NCBI GenBank assembly: GCA_002371335.1
Contig: DFHP01000199.1
Coordinates: 1-11,624, forward strand
Direction of reading: 5' to 3'
From: Eubacterium sp. UBA3720
Lineage (GTDB): Bacteria > Bacillota > Clostridia > Lachnospirales > Lachnospiraceae
DNA length: 11,624 bases
The position numbers were made by a program, and so were the translations under genes. Position 1 is the first letter of the stretch. Each line of letters opens with the position of its first letter. The notes beneath the pieces are model-generated. The model worked only from the letters and a program-made list of their open reading frames with translations, was not told the origin of the DNA and ran no database searches. Below, piece by piece: positions 7,116-11,624 of this stretch.

Positions 7116-7632
7116 ATGTCATAATACCGGGTAGTTTTGTTTTTGCCAGAGCGGACGCCAGGAGTATGGCAAGTATTATATTTGCTGCTCCCTGGAAGGC
7201 GTTTCCGGCCATTGAAACAAAAGCCGCTGGTCCGTAACCCAGGAAAAAATATTCGTATAAAAGATAGCCGAGCATCATTATTGTTTCGGCGGCTATTCCG
7301 GAAAGAATGTATCTTATCGTTTGCGGAATAGAAAAACGGCGGGAACGTTTGAAAACCATATATGCGGCAAAAGCCATGATGGATTTGATCACAAACGTGC
7401 CGGGAGCATAATGCGTATATCCGCCGAAAATGTCTGCAAGGGAAGATCCGATACCCGCAGCCGCGGCGCCGTACCACCCGCCCAGCACCCAGGCAGAGAG
7501 AAGAACGATGGTGTCTCCGGGGTTTATATATCCGTTGGTGCCCGGGGAAGGAATGCGTATTACCAGGGTGGCTGCCGTTGTAAGTGCGGCGAGCAAAGCG
7601 CCCAGGACAAGTTTTTTGGTATTGTTTTTCAA
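7096..7632 (-). CDS. ECF transporter S component (vitamin-type, HmpT/PdxU-like)
   Basis: Membrane-embedded substrate-capture subunit of an energy-coupling-factor importer. The 178-residue protein has about six hydrophobic segments (roughly 8-27, 41-58, 60-72, 80-95, 108-130 and 138-163). The N-terminal KKLVLGALLAALT followed by RIPSPGTNGYINPGDT and later YAPGTFVIKSIMAF is the pattern of the ECF S-component family, closest in my memory to the HmpT/PdxU type (hydroxymethylpyrimidine or pyridoxine precursors predicted). The substrate is not proven. No EcfA or EcfT gene is nearby, so it should share a central module encoded elsewhere (group II). The start is a TTG at 7632-7630 with AGGAGG 8 bases upstream; the TTG start may limit expression. 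A long leader hairpin lies upstream, and inverted repeats flank the gene. Confidence 0.85.
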   Translation of the reverse strand: MKNNTKKLVLGALLAALTTAATLVIRIPSPGTNGYINPGDTIVLLSAWVLGGWYGAAAAGIGSSLADIFGGYTHYAPGTFVIKSIMAFAAYMVFKRSRRFSIPQTIRYILSGIAAETIMMLGYLLYEYFFLGYGPAAFVSMAGNAFQGAANIILAILLASALAKTKLPGIMTYGDHTT

Positions 7633-7664
7633 GATCGTGTCCTCCTGTGATGTGATTATTCATT

Positions 7665-7716
7665 AAAGCTTTCCACTTACGTTACGTGATCATGAACAAT
7701 AACATCGGAAAGCTTT
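7665..7716 (-). promoter_or_regulatory. Long stem-loop in the leader region of the ECF gene
   Basis: AAAGCTTTCC (7665-7674) and GGAAAGCTTT (7707-7716) form a perfect 10-bp inverted repeat enclosing 32 bases. On the minus strand it lies 33 bases before the TTG start, ahead of the AGGAGG. It could be a leader RNA hairpin or an operator. I see no match to a TPP, FMN, preQ1, cobalamin or folate riboswitch core. AT-rich sequence at 7721-7770, with minus-strand TATTAT/TATATT around 7729-7736, could hold the promoter, but no good -35 is visible. Confidence 0.4.
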
Positions 7717-7720
7717 TTAG
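7686..7720 (-). repeat. Repeat C, right arm of the inverted repeat around the ECF gene
   Basis: Reverse complement of the left arm at 6983-7017, 31 of 35 positions alike. One part of it (7707-7716) also pairs with 7665-7674 in the leader hairpin. The two arms and the ECF gene make a 738-base block. I could not find a target-site duplication outside the arms. Confidence 0.7.
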
Positions 7721-7779
7721 ACAAAAACATAATATAACATATCTGAAAATAAAAAAATGGGGAAAATAATGTTTTTTCT

Positions 7780-7942
7780 TTTCACAGGAAATTACGTCAA
7801 TTTCCCGTGAAACAAACCCTCCGGGGGATGCACACGCCGCACGAAGAGAGGCAGCTGCGCTGCCGTGCGGCGGCGCGCAAAGTCCGGTTCGCTCCCATCA
7901 AGATTGAGGGGCTGGGGAGCTGAAGTCCGTTCGCGGACTTTG
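7780..7942 (+). repeat. Repeat A, full copy 2
   Basis: This is the longer copy. The first hairpin pairs TTTCACAGGAAATT (7780-7793) with AATTTCCCGTGAAA at 13 of 14 positions. A short CCCTC/GGGGG element follows (absent from copy 1). The outer GC stem is CGCCGCAC (7835-7842) with GTGCGGCG (7865-7872); inside it GGCAGC (7850-7855) pairs perfectly with GCTGCC (7859-7864). GCTCCC (about 7890-7895) can pair with GGGAGC (7915-7920). The last hairpin is AAGTCCG (7923-7929), loop TTCG, CGGACTT (7934-7940), followed by TGTTTTTG, which looks like a small rightward terminator. It lies between the ECF gene and the EamA gene, which are transcribed away from each other. Confidence 0.85.
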
Positions 7943-7945
7943 TTT

Positions 7946-7974
7946 TTGCACAGGAATAAACGAGATATTATATG
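7946..7974 (+). promoter_or_regulatory. Candidate promoter of the EamA transporter gene
   Basis: TTGCAC (7946-7951), a 17-base spacer and TATATG (7969-7974), with an overlapping TATTAT at 7966-7971, lie about 32 bases before the chosen ATG. The -35 element touches the right end of repeat A copy 2, so the repeat sits directly upstream of this promoter. The match to consensus is only moderate. Confidence 0.35.
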
Positions 7975-8005
7975 CCGGGGATCCGGATAGAAAGTGAGAT
8001 ATCAG

Positions 8006-8977
8006 ATGACGGTAAATAAAAAAAGGAATGTTTTTTTTCTTTTGCTGACGGCATTTATCTGGGGCACAGCATTTGTGGCACAGACAACAGGGGGACAGGA
8101 GGTCGGTCCGTACACGTTTATCTGCCTGAGATATATGATCGGCGCAGCGGTTCTTCTGCCCGTGATCAGACTGATGGACAGTTTAAATCTGACAGGACGA
8201 AGACCTGTGACGCGGGAACAGTGGAAAAAACAATGGAAAGCAGGCGTTTGCTGCGGATTGTGTCTTTTTTTTGCATCCGGATTCCAGCAGGTAGGGATCT
8301 TTATGGGGACAGCGGCGGGAAAAGCCGGATTTCTGACAGCGTGTTATATAGTGCTTGTTCCTGTGTTGGGCCTGTTTCTGGGCAAAAGGTGCGGCCGGAA
8401 CATTTGGATAGCAGTCATGATTACAGTCGTGGGATTATATCTGCTTTGCATGTCGGGCTCTTTGTCTATGGAGCGTTCCGATATACTGGTGCTTATCTGT
8501 TCGCTTCTGTTCGCCGCTCACATTCTGACGATCGATCACTTTGTAGATCAGGTCGATCCGGTTCGAATGTCCTGCATACAGTTTTTTACGGCGGGTATTG
8601 CCGGGATAGTACCAATGTTCTTTTTTGACATGAGTCATTCGGCGGCGGGGTTAATTTCATGGGCTTATTCCATGCAGAGCGTGAGCGGATGGATATCGCT
8701 TCTATATGCGGGCGTTCTTTCCAGCGGGATCGCTTATACATTACAGATCGTGGGACAGCAGGGCGTCGATCCTACCGTAGCATCGCTTCTGATGAGCCTG
8801 GAATCAGTCTTTTCCGTCATTGCTGGATGGGTCATTCTCGAGCAGGCTATGGGACCAAGGGAATTGCTCGGCTGCGCGCTCATTTTTATCGCGGTCGTAC
8901 TCGCGCAGCTTCCGCAGAGACCTCTCTCGTTTCGTAATTCACAATTACCTGTTAACCGGCTGGACGAAAGTGGCTGA
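8006..8977 (+). CDS. EamA-family (drug/metabolite transporter superfamily) membrane protein
   Basis: An inner-membrane carrier of the 10-TMS DMT superfamily, whose members move amino acids, nucleotides or other metabolites, mostly outward; the substrate is unknown. The two EamA repeats are visible: residues about 8-135 begin FFLLLTAFIWGTAFVAQ, and about 155-290 begin with the helix at LVLICSLLFAAHI and end in FSVIAGWVILEQAMGPRELLG, typical of the last three helices. The C-tail is hydrophilic. I take the ATG at 8006, 7 bases after AGTGAG. A GTG at 7994 in the same frame would add four residues (MRYQ) but has a poorer site. Length (323 residues) is slightly above the usual 290-310. It is probably a single gene with its own promoter; rsmH-like follows after 96 bases. 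Confidence 0.9.
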   Translation: MTVNKKRNVFFLLLTAFIWGTAFVAQTTGGQEVGPYTFICLRYMIGAAVLLPVIRLMDSLNLTGRRPVTREQWKKQWKAGVCCGLCLFFASGFQQVGIFMGTAAGKAGFLTACYIVLVPVLGLFLGKRCGRNIWIAVMITVVGLYLLCMSGSLSMERSDILVLICSLLFAAHILTIDHFVDQVDPVRMSCIQFFTAGIAGIVPMFFFDMSHSAAGLISWAYSMQSVSGWISLLYAGVLSSGIAYTLQIVGQQGVDPTVASLLMSLESVFSVIAGWVILEQAMGPRELLGCALIFIAVVLAQLPQRPLSFRNSQLPVNRLDESG

Positions 8978-9001
8978 AATTGTTAATATGAAAGTCAGAA
9001 A

Positions 9002-9036
9002 GGCAGTAAAGCTGCTGTGCGGCGGTGTGGGAAGTT
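9002..9036 (+). repeat. Repeat A remnant (centre and tail) after the EamA gene
   Basis: GGCAGTAAAGCTGCT then GTGCGGCGG (9002-9025) corresponds to 599-622 and 7850-7873 in the full copies. The following TGTGGGAAGTT corresponds to GGTGGGAAGTT near 660-669, so the section between has been lost. The inner stem GGCAG with CTGCT is kept, but the left arm of the outer stem (CGCCGCAC) is missing. GAAATTGTTAAT at 8977-8988 may be the decayed first hairpin. Confidence 0.55.
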
Positions 9037-9073
9037 TTAATTAAATAAAAAGTAAATATGACAGAAGGTTAAT

Positions 9074-10144
9074 ATGGCAGAGGAAAGAACGGGCGAAGCT
9101 TTGCCGGAGAGGCGGCATAAAAGAAGAAAGCACTATTCGGGAAAATATCCGAAAAGATTCGAAGAAAAATATAAGGAACATGATCCCGAAAAATATGCCG
9201 ATACGATACGGCATGTTATTCGTAAAGGCAGTACTCCGGCAGGCATGCATATCTCCATCATGGTAAATGAGATCCTGGATTTTCTTCAGATCAGACCTGG
9301 GCAGCAGGGACTTGACGCAACACTGGGATATGGAGGGCATACGCAGAGAATGCTGGAATGTCTGCAGGGACGCGGGCATATATATGCGCTGGATGTGGAC
9401 CCTATCGAATCCGCAAAGACGAAGAAGCGTCTGGAAAAGCTGGGGTATGGTGAAGATATCCTGACTGTGAAGCTGATGAATTTTGAAAATGTTGATCAGG
9501 TTGCCGCAGAAGCGGGAAAATTTGATTTTGTTCTGGCGGATCTGGGAGTTTCGTCGATGCAGATCGACGATCCTTCACGCGGGTTTTCTTACAAGACTGA
9601 CGGACCGCTGGATCTGCGAATGAATCCCGAAAAAGGATGCAGCGCCGCAAGGCGCCTGAGGGAAATAACAAAAGAGGAGTTCGCGGGAATGCTGGCGGAA
9701 AATTCGGATGAGCCATACGCGGAAGAAATCGCAGAGAGCGTTTTCTCGCTTATGCGGAGGGGAGATCCGATGGATACGACAACGGCGCTGCGCAGGGCAG
9801 TCGAATCAGCGCTGGCCCGACTGCCGGGCGAAGGACGGAAGGAAGCAGTTAAGAAATCATGCCAGAGAACATTTCAGGCATTGAGGATTGATGTTAACAG
9901 CGAGTTTGAAGTGCTGTATGCTTTTTTGGAGAAGCTTCCGGATGTGCTGAAACCAGGAGGAAGGGCCGCGATCCTGACTTTTCACTCCGGGGAAGACCGT
10001 CTTGTGAAGAAATCTTTTAAAGAATGCAAACGCGCAGGGATCTACAGCGATATTTCCGGAGAGGTCATTCGTCCGACTGCGGAGGAATGCAGAATCAACG
10101 GGCGGGCACGTTCGACGAAAATGAGATGGGCGGTCAGGAGCTGA
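9074..10144 (+). CDS. RsmH/MraW-type rRNA methyltransferase paralog with a basic N-terminal extension
   Basis: A class I SAM-dependent methyltransferase of the RsmH family, whose standard member makes N4-methylcytidine at 16S rRNA position 1402. Conserved blocks: LDATLGYGGHT (80-90, SAM loop), LDVDP (106-110), ADLGVSSMQIDDPSRGFSY (155-173), DGPLDLRM (176-183), RTFQALRIDVNSE (265-277), GGRAAILTFHSGEDR (295-309) and RARSTKMR (344-351). At 356 residues it exceeds the usual length of about 310, because about 57 residues rich in Lys, Arg and Glu precede the usual start. It also departs from textbook RsmH: GMHISIMVNE replaces the HxPVLL-type start and FHSGEDR the FHSLEDR. No mraZ, ftsL or pbp genes adjoin it, so I read it as a second, paralogous copy rather than the division-cluster mraW. 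AGAAGG lies 5 bases before the ATG. It likely heads the downstream operon. Confidence 0.88.
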   Translation: MAEERTGEALPERRHKRRKHYSGKYPKRFEEKYKEHDPEKYADTIRHVIRKGSTPAGMHISIMVNEILDFLQIRPGQQGLDATLGYGGHTQRMLECLQGRGHIYALDVDPIESAKTKKRLEKLGYGEDILTVKLMNFENVDQVAAEAGKFDFVLADLGVSSMQIDDPSRGFSYKTDGPLDLRMNPEKGCSAARRLREITKEEFAGMLAENSDEPYAEEIAESVFSLMRRGDPMDTTTALRRAVESALARLPGEGRKEAVKKSCQRTFQALRIDVNSEFEVLYAFLEKLPDVLKPGGRAAILTFHSGEDRLVKKSFKECKRAGIYSDISGEVIRPTAEECRINGRARSTKMRWAVRS

Positions 10145-10223
10145 ACAGAAAAAGGCGAAACATCAAAAATATACCGCCGTCCGAAGGACAGAATAAAGAA
10201 AATATACAAAGAAAGGGAAAAAC

Positions 10224-10751
10224 ATGGCAGAAACATTAAAGATTTTAGAGACCAGAAGAAGCTGCAGAGCATTTAAACAGGAACTGATAGAAGAAGAAAA
10301 GCTGCAATTGATCATCCGGGCAGGGACATACGCAGCCAGCGGTATGGGAAAACAATCTCCGATCATCATCGCAGTCACAAACAAAGAAATGCGCGACAGG
10401 ATATCCGCAATGAACGCAAAGATCATGGGACAGAAAGAAGGTTTTGATCCGTTTTACGGAGCGCCGGAAATGCTGATCGTGCTGGCTGCAAAGGACGTTC
10501 CGACACATGTGTATGACGGAAGTCTGGTTATCGGAAATATAATGAACGCAGCGGAGGATCTTGGCGTAGGCAGCTGCTGGATACACAGAGCAAAGGAAGA
10601 GTTTGAATCCGAAGAGGGAAAAGAAATTCTGCGTTCGCTGGGCATCGAAGGTGAATATGAAGGAATAGGTCATGTGGCGCTTGGTTATGCCGCTTCTCCG
10701 GCGAAAGGGCCTGCCGCCAGAAAAGAAAACTATGTTTATTACATTCGCTGA
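10224..10751 (+). CDS. Small nitroreductase-family flavoprotein
   Basis: A 175-residue single-domain protein of the NADH oxidase/nitroreductase fold, expected to bind FMN as a homodimer and reduce a nitro, quinone or other electron-poor substrate with NAD(P)H. Visible marks are TRRSCRAF (10-17, phosphate-binding Arg pair R11/R12 and R15), the flavin loop ASGMGKQS (38-45), a long helix from about 98 to 113, LGVGSCWIHR (113-122) and the closing GYAA (154-157). The short form, with no iron-sulfur domain, is common in Clostridia. AAAGGGA lies just upstream of the ATG. It follows the rsmH-like gene by 79 bases without a terminator and runs into the rsmJ frame, so the three are probably cotranscribed. 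The true substrate and link to RNA modification are unknown. Confidence 0.92.
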   Translation: MAETLKILETRRSCRAFKQELIEEEKLQLIIRAGTYAASGMGKQSPIIIAVTNKEMRDRISAMNAKIMGQKEGFDPFYGAPEMLIVLAAKDVPTHVYDGSLVIGNIMNAAEDLGVGSCWIHRAKEEFESEEGKEILRSLGIEGEYEGIGHVALGYAASPAKGPAARKENYVYYIR

Positions 10752-10773
10752 AGGATCTGAAAAAGGCGGGGTC

Positions 10774-11577
10774 ATGAGGGATCCTGCTGTTTCAGAAAAT
10801 TACGGAAAAGACGATCCCTTTTTGCTGGGAAAAGCGCAGATGCTGGCAGAACGCCTGCATGCGGAAGTAATAAAGAAAACGGCTGAAGCCGGACCCGGAG
10901 AGCTGATCCTGACGGTCAGTCCCGAAGGGCTTGCTCTGACAGACGGGAAGCTGTCTCTCAAAGGAGATTTTTCCACGATGCTTCCGCGGATCAGAAGGGG
11001 CAGATGGCAGCATGAAATGCTTGTAAAGGCTGTCCGGATCAGGGGAGCGGAAGGAACGGTCACGGTCCTCGACGCGACCGCGGGCATGGGAGAAGATGCA
11101 ATGCTTCTGGCAGCGGCAGGGTTTGAAGTACATCTGTTTGAGAGAGATCCTGTGATAGCGGTACTTCTGGAGGATGCTTTGCGCAGGGCATCTTCTATCC
11201 CGGAACTGGAAGAGATCACAGATAGAATGCATTTTCATGAAGGCGACAGCGTGAAGGCTTTGTCCGCTCGGGAGATAGTCCCGGACGTCATATACCTGGA
11301 TCCTATGTTTCCGGAAAGAAAAAAAAGCGGTCTGATCAAAAAGAAATTCCAGCTGCTGCAGCAGCTGGAACATCCATGTGCCGACGAAGAGGAGCTGCTT
11401 GGAGCGGCTATTAACGCGAAGCCTCGGAAAATCGTGGTCAAGAGACCTGCGAAAGGGCCATATCTGGCTGATATCAGGCCTGATTACAGTATTGGCGGAA
11501 AAACGATACGTTATGACTGCCTGGTAAATATAACAGCAGACAAATGCGAAGCGTCATCCGGCCGGGAAATTATATGA
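10774..11577 (+). CDS. rsmJ: RsmJ-type 16S rRNA (guanine-N2) methyltransferase
   Basis: A class I SAM-dependent methyltransferase matching RsmJ (formerly YhiQ), which makes m2G1516 in 16S rRNA. Signatures: EMLVKAVRIRG (81-91), LDATAGMGEDA (99-109, SAM loop), FERDPV (122-127), LLEDAL (131-136), YLDPMFPERKKS (174-185, with the catalytic-type DPMFP), VVKRP (221-225) and GGKTIRYD (241-248). I start at the ATG at 10774 (267 residues), which has AAGGCGGGG just upstream. An ATG at 10732 in the same frame would add 14 residues and overlap the end of the nitroreductase gene, and the frame is open from 10672. The N-terminal 40 residues differ from E. coli RsmJ, which is usual in Clostridia. The family is well kept but the exact target here is inferred. 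Confidence 0.88.
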   Translation: MRDPAVSENYGKDDPFLLGKAQMLAERLHAEVIKKTAEAGPGELILTVSPEGLALTDGKLSLKGDFSTMLPRIRRGRWQHEMLVKAVRIRGAEGTVTVLDATAGMGEDAMLLAAAGFEVHLFERDPVIAVLLEDALRRASSIPELEEITDRMHFHEGDSVKALSAREIVPDVIYLDPMFPERKKSGLIKKKFQLLQQLEHPCADEEELLGAAINAKPRKIVVKRPAKGPYLADIRPDYSIGGKTIRYDCLVNITADKCEASSGREII

Positions 11578-11624
11578 GCCTCCGGCGGATCGAAGAGCTG
11601 CGCACAAGTGCGTCGCGCAACTCG
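11574..11624 (+). CDS. Possible start of a further gene, cut by the window edge
   Basis: An ATG at 11574 overlaps the rsmJ TGA as ATGA, the arrangement seen for sbcD-sbcC. Its frame stays open for all 17 codons to the window end (MSLRRIEELRTSASRNS). The upstream GGGAAATT is a weak ribosome binding site. The same bases can form hairpins (CGCAC 11601-11605 with GTGCG 11608-11612, or GAGCTGC 11595-11601 with GCAACTC 11617-11623, 6 of 7), so this may instead be intergenic. No family is recognisable from so short a piece. Confidence 0.35.
   Translation, partial: MSLRRIEELRTSASRNS

Noticed and set aside
7091..7663. 190-residue minus-strand ORF overlapping the ECF gene with an ATG start
   Set aside because: It is the same DNA in another frame with His/Arg-rich, low-complexity content and no family signature; the ECF frame has clear membrane helices, a good ribosome site and family motifs.
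8934..8948. GTAATT/AATTAC palindrome at the end of the EamA gene as the first hairpin of repeat A
   Set aside because: The arms are short and AT-rich, the centre differs (CAC, not ACGT), and it lies inside the coding sequence; chance is adequate.
10180..10190. GTCCGAAGGAC hairpin between the rsmH-like and nitroreductase genes as a terminator or repeat A piece
   Set aside because: The stem is only 4 bp, no T-run follows, and no neighbouring repeat A sequence is present.

Overview
The window looks like chromosome from a Gram-positive anaerobe of the class Clostridia, and I would guess a Lachnospiraceae-type genome. This rests on moderate GC content, strong AGGAGG-type ribosome binding sites, an ECF-transporter S component, a Firmicutes-style sbcD-sbcC pair, and the protein sequences themselves; no marker gene fixes the species. 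I see no transposase, integrase, phage gene, CRISPR array, tRNA or rRNA gene.

Layout. (1) 1-351: the end of an unrecognised gene running in from the left edge. (2) 352-700: a gene-free stretch. 352-478 holds nothing I can name, 479-542 is a three-tier hairpin terminator, and 544-690 is a full copy of a structured repeat, here called repeat A. (3) 701-1483, minus strand: a HAD-superfamily Cof-type phosphatase with its own promoter. (4) 1484-1700: the divergent control region, which carries a remnant of repeat A. (5) 1701-6067: sbcD and sbcC, overlapping by 4 bases, encoding the SbcCD (Mre11-Rad50-like) DNA-end and hairpin nuclease. (6) 6147-6968: a SpoU/TrmH-family RNA 2'-O-methyltransferase, lying between two 33-base direct repeats (repeat B). 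(7) 7096-7632, minus strand: an ECF S component (vitamin uptake), lying between two 35-base inverted repeats (repeat C). (8) 7633-8005: a gene-free stretch holding the S-component leader hairpin, one arm of repeat C, an AT-rich section, and the second full copy of repeat A. (9) 8006-8977: an EamA/DMT-type transporter. (10) 9074-11577: a likely operon of an RsmH-type rRNA methyltransferase paralog, a small nitroreductase and an RsmJ-type 16S rRNA methyltransferase. A further gene may start in an ATGA overlap at 11574.

How the genes relate. Most are housekeeping: DNA-end processing (SbcCD), RNA modification (three methyltransferases from three fold families within 5.4 kb), and small-molecule uptake or export. 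I found no coherent new multi-gene system. The least ordinary content is noncoding. Repeat A is a hairpin-rich dispersed element with two full copies and two remnants, and its stems hold while their sequence drifts. Repeats B and C are shorter families that bracket single genes.
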